Shown here piece by piece: positions 38,233 through 51,420 of a stretch of DNA of 64,000 bases. The stretch spans positions 82,599,543-82,663,542 of the forward strand of contig CM055092.1 in assembly GCA_029204225.1 (NCBI GenBank), in the 5' to 3' direction. A program made the position numbers and the translations under genes. Source of the stretch: Diphasiastrum complanatum. Taxonomy: Eukaryota; Streptophyta; Lycopodiopsida; Lycopodiales; Lycopodiaceae. The first letter of the stretch is position 1; each line of letters starts with the position of its first letter. The notes below the pieces were generated by a model. That model did not search any database. It was not told the DNA's origin and saw only the letters and a list, made by a program, of their open reading frames with translations.

Positions 38233-38870
38233 AAAGGTGTGACTCGCCATAAGGTGTGAAACACCTACCATTAGTATCTCTCCAGTGCTTCTTTTTAAAG
38301 AGGCTGAAAAGTTTTAGCTTCTTTAAGTTTATTTATACTTGTAGTTTGTTTATATTTCTTAATCTATGGTTAGAAAATAAAACACCAACCACCATTGACT
38401 TAGTGCTGAATACTAGATAGTAGAGGCCCAAAGAGGCAATTGAGAATCTTTGAGATGTACATGATTCATGTATTGTTATCAAAGACTCTTGATCACACCA
38501 ACATCACAGTTCGCTAGACACTCGATTCGTCTCGAGTTTTCACTGGAATCAAGAGTCGAGACTCGAGAGTGACTCAAAACAATTTGGCCCTCAAGCAGGA
38601 ACACTGTACAGGTACTCACCATCATGCGTTTGTAATGCACTGCAGGTGTGCAGGTGGAACATTGAGCAGAGTGTGTACACCTCACCTTACTAAGAGATTT
38701 TGGCATACTACGACGGTACATACACAGTGCACACTGCTATAGCTCAGTTTTGGTGAGCCTGCCTGCACTGTGCAGAGAAATTTGATCCTTGCACGGCGGT
38801 GGATCTATCATCTCACAATGTCCGCATTGTCACTCAATGCTCATCAGACAAGAGTCAAGATTTCAGTCTT

Positions 38871-38933
38871 GGTGACCGGTGACCAGTGACCAGTGACCAT
38901 TGAGTCACTGACTCACTGACTACCTACAACTTA
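38871..38933. repeat. GTGACCA short tandem run
   Basis: Repeated GTGACCAGTGACC units lead into GAGTCACTGACTCACTGAC. Confidence 0.8.
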
Positions 38934-39028
38934 CAGGAACAGTAAAGTAAAAGCTTTCAAGTAGCTAACCGCCACTCAAGAGTCTAATAATTAATTATAA
39001 GATGTTGTGATCTGTAATGGCAGTGAAG

Positions 39029-39236
39029 CAGTGTTGGGGAAGCCTTTTTGAGGTTCCCTCCAAAAATTACTTGAGAAAGTTTTTTTTGCCTCTATTAAGT
39101 GACAATCTCTTATTTGCCAGTTTTTTTATAAAACCTAACATTTATGACAAAAACTTTTGTACAATTTTTGTCATGTCAATTTTTGAGAAAAGATGCAGGT
39201 TTCATTCTTGAACTATGCCGACTTTCCCGAACACTG
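39029..39236. mobile_element. hAT-like MITE, copy 1 (208 bp)
   Basis: Ends CAGTGTTGGGGAA...TTCCCGAACACTG form terminal inverted repeats. The interior matches 40130-40362. CAGTG...CACTG ends are usual in hAT elements, but no 8-bp target duplication is evident. Confidence 0.6.
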
Positions 39237-40129
39237 CAGACAGTAAGAGTAAAGTTAAACTGGATATGAGTATTTTTGTTGCAGGGTTACGGTGGTGAAT
39301 GCTCAATTACTTGCAGGCTGAGCAAAAATGCGACTCGCGACCCAAAACTTCCAAAAGAGTCAGAATTCAGGACTCAGGACTTAAAGTTGCTCTCTGCAGG
39401 CTGCAGCCACTTCTCCCTCTTGCGATGGGCATTGGGCATTGCCACTCTGGGGGGTGCAATTGGATCAAGATTCAAAACCGATGGGATTCTTGAAATCCTT
39501 ACTATTTACTAAGTTAGTAACGAAAACAACGGTTAGATTCAAACCTACGAAGCAGGAAATTCAGGATAAGAATCTGAATTAAGGTTAATGAATTTTAGAA
39601 TCCGTAACAATTACGCGTAGCAACTAGAGTCTAGGTAGATAATAGATTTACTATGAAATTGTATCAAAGGCTTGAGCTTTGAAAACCAGCTAGGACTCAG
39701 GAAAACTAGGCTAGAGCTTATAGGGCTTCGTTTTTAGTCATTTTCAGGTCATCGCAGCGGCTTGTCACAGGCAGCTCACAGGAGTCAGGACTTCCGACTG
39801 AGTGCTAGTAATTCAGTAGTACACAGTACATACCATGTAGCTGATCAGTGAGCACAGTACTAAGTGGACTATGAAAATCTACGGGGATATGGGCAATCTA
39901 GTTTGCAGCTTAACCAGCTTTGCTTGTTTTTTCAAAGGACTTGCTCAGGTGTGCTTTTTTTGCTTCTGCCCGTTTAGACTTTAGACTCGAATGAGGAAAT
40001 AGGGACAGAGTCACAGACCACAGGATAAATGTAAAAAGGTTAATCGAAGGATTATCCGATTAAGCCTTCGCAACTCCTTTGTTTCATTGTTAAATAAATC
40101 GGACAGATCGTCCTGTTCATAGTCGTTAT
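39237..40129. other. Non-coding between the two MITEs
   Basis: No recognisable frame or RNA gene. Confidence 0.4.
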
Positions 40130-40362
40130 CAGTGTTCCGGAAACCTTTTTGAGGTTTCCCTCCAAAAACCGATATGTGAAAAAGTTCTTCAGCCTCTATT
40201 GAGTGACCTACCTCTATTCAGTGACGTGATCTTACTTGCCAGTTTTTTCCTATAAAACCCAAGATTTATGACATAAAAAATCTTGTACAATTTTTCTCAT
40301 GCCGATTTTTGGAAAAAGATGTCGGTTTCATTCTTGGACTATGCCAGCTTTCTCGAACGCTG
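40130..40362. mobile_element. hAT-like MITE, copy 2 (233 bp)
   Basis: Same order of blocks as copy 1 (CCTTTTTGAGG, CCCTCCAAAAA, GCCTCTATT, GCCAGTTTTTT, TATAAAACC, GGTTTCATTCTTG), with ends CAGTGTTCCGGAAA...TTTCTCGAACGCTG. It carries an extra ~24 bp. Confidence 0.6.
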
Positions 40363-40935
40363 GGACTCGTCATTGTCTTACACTGGGACTCGTCATTGTC
40401 TTCTTAAGTTCTTAGCAATAGCCCAGGCCAGATTCATAAATATTAGATCGGTCTGTTGATCGTTGCTCTCCGCACGTTTCAAAGTTTAGTCATGACCAAC
40501 TACATAGTACATATTACAGTTACAGTATACAGTGACTATATTATATAGATAATAGCAGAGATAATTATTGTCGTTGGCCGTTGCCTGTAGGCCACAGTCC
40601 ACTGAATTTTGAAATCTAGATCTGGAATATTCAAATGCTGGGAATGTTCGAATGGATTCTTAGTGATAAGGTCAAAGGCGAATATTGCCCAAAAAAATGG
40701 GGAGATGTCGAGATGGTTTACATTATGCTATATAGTCTAGACTCTAGACTCATGGATCTTAAAGTAACCTTTCCTGCTGTCATAAAATAGACCATCTTCC
40801 ATGGAAGGCTTCTCCTAAGAAAAGTTAAATGAGAATCCATTTTCTAAAAAAGATGATTGAATGATACCCAAAAATGCAAGTTTATTATTTATATTCCCAT
40901 ACAATCACAATGCACATATTTCAATGGGAATAATC

Positions 40936-40936
<1 letters not shown>
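40363..40936. other. Non-coding
   Basis: No gene seen. A 21-bp direct repeat (ACTGGGACTCGTCATTGTCT core) occurs at its left edge. Confidence 0.4.
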
Positions 40937-41007
<71 letters not shown>

Positions 41008-41028
41008 TGGATAGATAGATAGATAGAT
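40937..41028. repeat. (AT)n then (GATA)n microsatellite
   Basis: About 65 bp of AT followed by GATA/GATG units. Confidence 0.97.
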
Positions 41029-41299
41029 ACTAGTACGTTTGTCCACCCACTTGGGCGGGCTTCACGTTTTTTAAAATGAGTTTGGTCCGGGCAGCTCACG
41101 TTGCCCGTCACAGCGCTCTCGACGACATCCCAAATGTCCATCCAAAAAAATGATGCATGTGACACCCCCTTCTCGCTCTCCACTGCATCCTCCATGACTC
41201 CTATGGAGGCACTTTGAGTCTGAAAATTACCAGCAAGTACTTATTGCATGATGCATTATGGCACAGTATTAACTCAAGAGAGATTTCCGAATAGATTAC

Positions 41300-42584
41300 A
41301 AGGCTAATATAAAGGTCAGGAAAACAGTTGGCACAACTTGCAAAGATTTATAGACTAGACCAGCTTCCAGATAAAGTATGTTGCATTTTATCCTACTCCT
41401 ATGAGAGTTAGGCACCCACATGGACAATTTTTTCCTCCTCTTCTGGTTCAGCCAAATTCGTTGGTTGTGTACGAGCATGACCTTCATAAACTTGTTGCTT
41501 CTCTGGTTGATCCTCGTCAGGTTCCCTTTGTGCTTGTGGCATCGATACAATTGGCCAATGTTTCATTGGCTTAGGGTGCCAAGCATAGGAATTTTCCCAA
41601 AGAGATATCCATTTGACTAGACAATATATTTGTCAGCATCTTTGTATTAGGATTCTCTCGTTTAGTCACAGAAAATGGTTCTTCACTTTCATGCAATGGC
41701 ATATTGACATTCGATGGTTGTATTTCTATTCTTGTGTATTAAAAACTGTTCATACTTCTTTGGCCATTGCCTTCTCTTTCTCGTGTTACGCATCTAGAAA
41801 TTCAATCCATTTTTAGACATTTTCGTACGTCTTCTTTTCAATCTTCGCATCAAGGTAAGTTCTTGAAGCTTATGATGTATCAAGTTGCCTCCTTTGTTGG
41901 GGCATGCAACACTTGTTCAGGTTCATCTACCATACGTTCCCTTTGAGCACGAGTGATTGCCAACATTGTTGCATAGGAATGATTTGATTTTATGTGCGAT
42001 TTTCCAAGATTTTGTCCTTGAGGTGTCCTGGAATCAATATCGACCAAGTTCAATGGAACAATGGAAATTGGCCTAGTTGGACAATTCTTGTAGGTATGGC
42101 CATATCCGCATTCCCTACAAAATGGTGTGAATTGTCCTCTACTTGGACATTCGACAATACAATGATTTTTGCCACATCCAAAACATCCTTGGATAAGTTT
42201 GCCCCACTGCTTCTACATTTGTGCAACATATGAGGCTCATTCATAGCAAGATTAAAGTAAGGCTATGCTAGATTTACACGTGGCTTATCCATGGCTCACT
42301 GGCCAGTATAAGTTCAACTTCTATAGTAGCAAGATTCATAGAAGCTCTAGTGTAGTTGCTCCAACAAGTAGTGCAACTATTGCTAGCCTTTGTTGTTGCG
42401 ATGGAGGTTCCTGTTTAGGCGAAACATTTGGAGTACCTTGATGATATGCATATGATGTTTGAAATTGCACCCTTCTTTGTTGCATGACTTGAAGGTTGAA
42501 AGGACAAGATGCAGTATCGTGCGTAGGCGTGTTACACAGATGACAATATTTCGTTGACAAGTGTTGAAAATTGTCACTTCTCAC
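41300..42584 (-). pseudogene. Ty3/gypsy gag-like relic with three zinc knuckles
   Basis: The minus-strand frame from ~42584 contains CHLCNTPTHDTASC (CX2CX4HX4C). After a break come CFGCGKNHCIVEC and CRECGYGHTYKNC, both CX2CX3HX4C. A region ending SYATMLAITRAQR follows. Several stops interrupt the downstream part (to ~41300). Multiple knuckles after a Gln/Pro-rich segment suggest a nucleic-acid-binding gag of a gypsy-type element. Protease and RT are not seen on this strand. Confidence 0.55.
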
Positions 42585-42599
42585 TTGTCATTTTTTATT

Positions 42600-43404
42600 G
42601 TAAATAAAGATCAATCATGAGTACAATGTTCATGATCTGATTTCACACGTGTGGAGTCTGTTCCCACGTGTGAAAGAAAGTACTTTTGTAAATATCTACT
42701 TTGATTTTGTATCAATCAAGTCAAGTGTGAACGTGATATAACTAGTTTTTAGTTAAGTTGACTAGTCACCTAGAAGTTAGCTTATCCTTGCATGTGCATG
42801 AGTAAATGCTCCCACATGGCAAGTGGATGTTCACACGTGTGCATAGAGTTCTAGAAGATAAGAGTTGACCATTTTCCTTAGATCCTATTTTGTAGGGAAT
42901 ATTCCTATATTCTAGGAGACTAGCTCTTTGGATTTTAGCCCTATTCTAGAATGTCAACTTTGGATATGGATCAAATGGATAGATCTGAGTGATGTGGCAC
43001 TCTTCACACGTGTGAAGACCTGCAGGACTATACCAGACTCGTGGATGTACTTGATCCATAAAACGATCATCATTTTGCTAATGAGATTGATGAGACTTTT
43101 GCATTCTACACTTTTGTGAGATTTCTAGTTAATAGAATTGTGATTTTATTGAATGATTGCTATCAAGAACCTATGTACTTGTTGTTTCAGGTGCAGGCCG
43201 TATAGTGGACAGTACTCCACACATGTGAGGCCGCTCTCATTTGTTTATGAATACTTGATCCATTTCTCTTGCTTAAATCTAAGTGTAGTGAATCTAGATC
43301 AAGATTTAAAGTGTAGAACTTGATAGATCCATTGATTAAGCAACCAATTACTCTCTATGATTGTTAGGTACGATCATTAATGTCCTAAAACTAAAATTTT
43401 ATCA
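42600..43404 (+). repeat. LTR of copia element 4 (left end approximate)
   Basis: Ends ...AAAATTTTATCA directly before the PBS. The exact TG start was not identified. Confidence 0.5.
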
Positions 43405-43576
43405 TGGTATCACAGCCGAGTAAGAGAGTGATCATTTGATTCATAAAACTTGCAAAGATCATTGGCAAAATTTGTTTTGGCCAATACTAGTGAGGGCGAG
43501 TTCATCTAGAGTGATAGCTTGTTTCTATTTGGATCAAATCGACTTGGAGGCTTTGTATGTACTTTTCACACGTGTG
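42644..43576. promoter_or_regulatory. CACACGTGTG palindrome cluster in copia LTR/leader
   Basis: Perfect decamers lie at 42644, 42832, 43015 and 43567, with near copies at 42664 (CCCACGTGTGAA) and 43218 (CACACATGTG). Each holds the G-box hexamer CACGTG. Single copies occur in related LTR ends at 20639 and 45335. Confidence 0.6.
43405..43416 (+). other. Primer binding site of copia element 4, variant
   Basis: TGGTATCACAGC, one mismatch from the usual TGGTATCAGAGC, adjoining an LTR-like end in CA. Confidence 0.75.
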
Positions 43577-43987
43577 AAACCGTACAACAACTTTCATTTC
43601 AAGTTACCTTGTGTTTTTTGGTCCTATATTCTCAATTCTAGTCCAAATCTAGTGCTTTTTGAAGCATAGTATTGATCTAGATTCAATCTAGTTAATGCCT
43701 ATGACCAAATAGAGTTTTGGATCATTGAAGCATTTCTTTCTGGAGTTTAAGATCAAATATAAGAGGCTGATTTGTTCAGATCCTTAGATGAAGTGAAACC
43801 TCTAAGAAAGGTGTAAAGAAAAATTTTTGTGACAGTGAAAGCTAGGAATTTTTGTCAAGATCTAATTGTGTATCATTCAAGCTTGTGTGCTAGCTTGATA
43901 GAGACAAGGCTATAGGCAATCTTGTGAGCTTTAGGCCTTTCATAAATTCATAAATCTTTGTGATTTTAGAAGAGCATTTATTCTACA

Positions 43988-44899
43988 ATGTCATCCATGG
44001 GTGGTTATTTGTTGGAATTAAGTGAGAGACTCACTTCCACAAATTATTCCATTTGGAAAGTGAGGATGGAATCACTCTTAGTGATCCATGTCCTCTTTGA
44101 CATAGTTCTAGGAGTTGAGGAAGAGCCTCAAGCTGCCCAAGAACAAACCAAATACAAGAAGAGAGCAAGATTAGCTCTACATTGCATAAAGTTGAATGTA
44201 TGCAATGACCCCTCGAAGGAGGTGTCTTCTTGTGCCTCATCAAAAGAGGCTTGGGATTCATTAAAGAGTATCTATGAATCCAATAACACTTCAAGAATCC
44301 TCATGCTAAGGAATCAAGTCTTTCAAAGCATGAAAGGAAGTGGAGAGAGTGGACAAGAGTATGTCCTTAGGATCAAATCTCTTAACAAGTAATTGAGTGC
44401 TATAGGAGAAAAGATCCAAGATCAAGAGCTAGTACAAATCATATTGAATGGCCTAGGTGATGATTTCACCAACTTGGTCCAATCATTTGCTATTCAAGAC
44501 ACTCTTCCATCCATTGAGAAGTTGCACAATGTTCTTGTGGCCGAGGAGAGTAGACTCCTACACCTCAAGACAAGAATGGGAGGCATGTCACTTAATGGAG
44601 GAAAGGAGAAAGCAAATTTTACATCCAAAGGCAAGAAGAAACAACATCCATTCAAGAAGAATCAAGGCAAGGAGGCTGAGATGAAGAATGGAGGATCAAC
44701 TTCCAAAGGCAAAGTGAAGAACAAGGCAAAGCTCAAGTGTTTCTTTTGTGGGAAGAATGGACACTTTGCCTTAGAATGTTACTTGAAGAAGAATCAACAA
44801 GCAAATGGAGATCAAGGGAACATTGCTCAAAAGGAAGAAGATGAGGATGGATTCAACATATCCTTAATGGTTGCATCTACACCAACTTCAAGTAGATGA
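43988..44899 (+). pseudogene. Ty1/copia gag with one nonsense codon (element 4)
   Basis: MSSMGGYLLELSERLTSTNY starts a nearly complete copia gag. The frame runs to LRIKSLNK, hits TAA at 44390 and continues in the same frame (LSAIGEKIQDQELVQIILNG, FAIQDTLPSIEKLHNVLVAE). It reaches an intact zinc knuckle CFFCGKNGHFALEC and ends TPTSSR just where protease should begin. Protease and pol are missing. It is the best preserved gag of this copia family in the window and shows what elements 1 and 2 have lost. Confidence 0.88.
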
Positions 44900-45032
44900 T
44901 TCCTCCATGCTATCAACTTTGAACTCTCTCAAAAAAATACAGCAAACAAACAATAAATGTGAGTGATCAACTTTTGCTTGCATGTTTCCTCCCTCTTTGT
45001 CCTTTGTTGCCATGTGTCCACCATGACACTCC

Positions 45033-45315
45033 ATGAATGAGCTTCATGTTGCCCTACATGTTCAGCACAAGAACCTCCCTTCAGTAGCTTCTATTATTGA
45101 TGGTGGTTCAGGTGTAAACATCATGTCTTCACACATATATCGAGAGTGGGGATTGAGAGCCTTAAAGCCCGCAAGTTTTTTTATTAAACTTGTTGATCAG
45201 CCCATGGAAATTGTGGAAAATGTACATGTGGAGGTCACTGATCTTCTCTTTGTCATAAACTTCATTGTCTTGGAACTTTTGAAAAAACCTCATCTTATCG
45301 ACTTCTGATAGGAAG
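45033..45315 (+). pseudogene. Ty3/gypsy aspartic protease, left part
   Basis: SIIDGGSGVNIMSSH carries the retropepsin-like active-site region of Athila/Tat-type gypsy elements. It is followed by FIKLVDQPMEIVENVHVEVT and the hydrophobic strand before the LLGRPW motif. The element is interrupted at 45316 by an LTR. A small frameshift lies just before the interruption. Confidence 0.75.
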
Positions 45316-46109
45316 TGACAAAATTTCCAGAATTCACACGTGTGGGGAACGTCCACAAGTATGATTGATCTTGATTAGCTTTGTGATTAGCACAGTAACC
45401 TGATTCTAGATTGATTAGCAAGATCTAGTTCAGAAGAAATGGCTTAACCACAATCTAGCATGCTAAGCATCAGAATATGATAGCAACTAATCAAAGAATG
45501 AATAAGAGTACAAGATTTCAATGTATTAGCATTAGCTTCAACACGAGTTAGAGAGAGAAAGCTAGAGAGATAACAAGCAAAATAGTTTAGATCCAAAATG
45601 GCATGAGGTAGCTACAAAACTTTGGTTCTTCATCATTGATTGTGAGGAGAGCTACACATATTTATGGAGTTTGATGTAGCTCGAGGTAGAACCACATCTA
45701 TCCATTCCAAAATGACAACTAAAGTGACATCTAGAGTCTGTGTGACATTTGTCACTTGCCATGCATAAAATTCTACCAACTCTTTACAAGTGTACTAGTT
45801 CTAACTAACAAAGTACAAATCATCATGCATGTGTCCATTACACTTTGTGCATGCCTTGCATGTCACTATGGATCACTTACAATTAATGCATGTGAATTGC
45901 CACGAGTTTCTACAAGCATGACTTTGCCAATTCTATGTCTACAAACTATATGCAAGTTGTAATCTTCAATCTAGACATTACATAACCATGTAGCTCGAGT
46001 TCTATGTAGGCCAAACTTGGCATTTTGCATTTATGAGCTACATACTTGCATGGTACAACATTTATAGCAAGCCAAGAAATCAATATGATTTGTTTTTCCA
46101 ATTTTAACA
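45316..46109 (-). mobile_element. Solo LTR (794 bp) in the gypsy protease
   Basis: Flanked by the perfect 5-bp duplication GGAAG (45311-45315 and 46110-46114). Ends TGACAAAATT...AATTTTAACA. The minus orientation is inferred from a TATA-like CCATAAATATG, a CT-rich leader and a CACACGTGTGAATTC near the 3' end, as in copia element 1. Removing it rejoins the host LIGRPWLKLAK motif. Confidence 0.85.
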
Positions 46110-46797
46110 GGAAGGCCCTGGCTAAAGTTAGCCAAAATATGCCATGATTGGGGTATGAATTGAATCACATTGGAAAATCGGGATCGAATCATGAGAGTCG
46201 ATCCAAATACTTGGACAATTAAGCCAACAAGCCCATTAGAGGAGACAACTTCATCTACCACCGACCACACGATTGACCGAGACCACTAAAAGCGATACAA
46301 GCCATTAGGGATCCATCAAGATTTTGATACTGATATCATCGATTGGATTGAAGCACTAGCAGTTGATTGTATGAGTTCCGTGAAGGGATTTATCTCCCTA
46401 CTACGTGAGTCCATTCAAGAGTCTGAGCCAAACCCCACAAACCAGAAACCTATCACCCTTGATGATGAGATTATAATTAGGGTGAACATGATCGAACTAT
46501 CATGGCTTCCGTTAGAACCATACCTAGATCTATGTGAAGAAGCACCCCTGCCATGGTGCTCAGTATTCACTCTAGATGACAATGTCCTAAAGCAAAGGGA
46601 CTTCCATAAAGGTGACTCAGCTCTAATGTGTCAGAGCAAGAGGTCATGAAAGACAAACTGAAAATTTTAGGCCTGGGTCCATACAAGGTCCATACAAGGA
46701 AGTGGTGATGTGCAACTTGGCACCTTCAAGGGGACCCCACTACCAACATTGGTAAATGGTAGTCGTTTACCAATTCCCACCTGCTACATAAATTCTC
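46110..46797 (+). pseudogene. Ty3/gypsy protease right part and pol C-terminal piece
   Basis: GRPWLKLAKICHDWG continues the interrupted protease. A region of unclear identity follows (46371-46649, with DDEIIIRVNMIELSW), then LGTFKGTPLPTLVNGSRLP, which matches the end of Athila-type polyproteins. RT and integrase were lost by deletion in between. Confidence 0.65.
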
Positions 46798-49074
<2,277 letters not shown>

Positions 49075-49119
49075 TGCACACATCATTGGCCGCCCGTCAT
49101 CGACGGGCACAGTTCGCTA

Positions 49120-49120
<1 letters not shown>

Positions 49121-49160
<40 letters not shown>

Positions 49161-49166
49161 TATATG
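49121..49166. repeat. (TA)n microsatellite
   Basis: TA dinucleotides with one CATA interruption. Confidence 0.95.
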
Positions 49167-49771
49167 TCTATGTTGCCTTAGTGTAGGGTTCCAATATGCC
49201 TAGTTATGGAATTTAGGTTTTGTTTAATAATTTCAAAGCTCAAAATTGTCAACAATATAAATGTGTGAGGTGAAAAATGCAGATGAATAATATCAATAAA
49301 AATTCTCTATCTGAGGAAGGTGTGTAGCCCTTACTTTTCTCACATCAAAGACAAAGTTTTAATTTTCCCTTGTGAGGAAATACCTATACACTACTAGGAG
49401 GGAACATGAGGTGACATTTTGAAATAGGACATAACCACAAGGTTTGAGAATTTCAAGTAATACTTCATCTCCACATTTTAAGATACCCTTATTTTGCTAA
49501 GAGAGTAGAAAGTTTCTAATTGTAAATGCAATCGTAAATTTCAAATGTATTCCTATGAATATAAGAGCTATTCCTTTGGCCAATCTTCATCATTGTAGAG
49601 ACTATGGAGCGACCTGGGAGTGATCTTTGGAGTGATTTTGGACTAGATTCTTTAGCTCTCCTTGCTTGCAGTTTGGTTTGTTTTGGTTGAGGATTTTCAT
49701 ATTATGGTGTTAAAGGATTGGTTTTTTTCAATAGCAAGATTCTTTAAGAGTTTCTATGTGTTCCTCTTTTT

Positions 49772-50061
49772 ACTAATTTGTTGGAATCATAAGAATGTCA
49801 GGAGTGCATTTTCTAGCATTGACATTATACCATCAGATACAAGTAGCAAATGGTTAATATGTTCTCATGTAAGCAACTGCAATTTTCTCCATCCTAAAAA
49901 AATTCACCTTATAACTCTCACCTACATGAGAGTGATATGGATGAAGATAATCACAGTTGCCTAAATGAGAACAAATTAACCATCTGCTAGTTGTATCAGA
50001 TGATATAATCTTGATGCTATAGAATGCGCTCCTGACATTCTTATAATTCTAACCAACTAGT
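49772..50061. repeat. Long hairpin, ~115-bp arms
   Basis: The left arm (49781-49894) and right arm (49939-50053) are roughly 85% complementary by eye. The 44-base loop itself contains ACTCTCAcctacaTGAGAGT. Pairing continues weakly outward to about 49755 and 50080. A transcript would fold into a ~290-nt stem-loop. It could be a MITE, an inverted-duplication small-RNA locus or a young MIRNA. A ~90-bp direct repeat (about 49504-49594 and 50098-50207) brackets it. Confidence 0.75.
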
Positions 50062-50339
50062 GAAAAGTGAGCTCGCACATTATCTAAGTCTATACACTCT
50101 CCTAAATCTAATTCTAAGTGCAAGAATAAATTTCTCGATGTGCTCCTATGAATATAAGAGCTACAATCATCTTCATCATTGCTTGATTCCTCTGGCCAAT
50201 CCTCATCAAAATGTGGCATTCTCAATGGTGGTTGTCTTTCTATGTTTATATTTTTGTTTGCAATTTTTTTTTCAATGATCGCAGCATCAAATGGACCTTG
50301 TATTTCTAACTTGTAGATTGGCAACCAACTTACCAATCT

Positions 50340-50590
50340 CCCTGGGAACCTAGAAGAATCGACTAACGTTCACAATCTTGGAGATGGATGCCTTCGATGC
50401 TATTTTGGGATTAAGCTGGTTTAACGAACACGTGGTGGCCTTCTTGGAAAAAGGGGTTAACCTTGTGTTATTATATAATGGCAGGAGACCTTGTGTCATC
50501 AGAGCTGTGCCAGGGGACCAACTAGAAAAGAACGACACAAATGAACCTGAGCCAACCATCCCTCCCAAGGCTCATTCACCTCTTTAACGA
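50340..50590 (+). pseudogene. Gypsy protease fragment of the chromovirus family
   Basis: [20 protein letters not shown] and VNLVLLYNGRRPCV align with the protease end of the complete element ([19 protein letters not shown] near 58630). Sequence before the fragment is unrelated. Confidence 0.8.
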
Positions 50591-50888
50591 AGGGCAGCCA
50601 GCAGTGACAAACCAGCTGGCACGGGACCAAATGGAGCCAACATTGCCTGCAGTTTCTACATCAAAGGTGAATCTAAGTGCCAATGCAGAGCGCAAGGAGC
50701 TCAACTTGTGTGACCAAGCGAAAGCTTACCTCTTTAACGAAGCACATCCAGCAGTGACAAACCAGCTGACACGAGGTCAAATGGAGCCAACATTGCTTGC
50801 AGCTTCTACATCAGAGGTGAATCTAAGTGCCGATGCAGAGCTCAAGGAGCTCAACCTAGACGACCAAACGAAAAATCTAGAGTCCTAG
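50578..50888 (+). repeat. 150-bp in-frame tandem duplication
   Basis: Two copies (50578-50727 and 50728-50877) each give 50 residues beginning LFNE..PAVTNQL and ending KELNL.DQ. They are joined to the protease fragment, ending at TAG 50886. Confidence 0.9.
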
Positions 50889-51254
50889 GGGACTCATCCA
50901 GATGTACGACAAAAACGACATATCTGAGGCTTAAGGGAGCCGTAAGTACCTTTTTCTTTCATGTTAACAAAGTAAGCCGCATTTCTCATCGAGGAGTGAG
51001 CTTCAGTCTAATGTCTAAGTGCAGCAGCTTTACACAGGGTTTATGTAAGTGAACTAGATCCACACTTTTCCTATGCTGGGTGCAAACACAATGTTTTTAC
51101 TTCTCTTTACAGTTGGTCTCCTTTGGCCGGTGAATCAAGTCCGTGCCCTTGTATATGTGAATAAATTTTGGCTGGTGAATTAAGCCCGTGCCATGAGTCT
51201 TAGGTTCTAGTTTGGTCGTGATGAGGACATCAGCTTTCTCAAACGAGGGGAGGA
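50889..51254 (+). other. 3' untranslated part of a chromovirus relic, with PPT
   Basis: Homologous to 61870-62052 of the complete element (GCTTTACACAGG, GTAAGTGAACT, GATGAGGACATCAGCTT). Ends in the polypurine tract ACGAGGGGAGGA. Confidence 0.8.
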
Positions 51255-51420
51255 TGTTGTAAAGCTGACTCAGGTGCAACCAGCGTGCCCTGTAAGACTC
51301 TAAGGGATGACACTCTCTAAGGTCCCAGAGCAAGTTAGAACGTCAAGGACTGAGCCTCCAACCTGTGGTAAGCCAGTCAAGTAGTCACAAGTCATGAGCT
51401 AGCTCTGGAGCTCGAGTCAT
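51255..51420 (+). repeat. Truncated chromovirus LTR
   Basis: Begins TGTTGTAAAGCTGACTCAGG after the polypurine tract and matches 56697-56865. At GAGTCATGG it switches abruptly to the 919-bp repeat. Confidence 0.85.
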
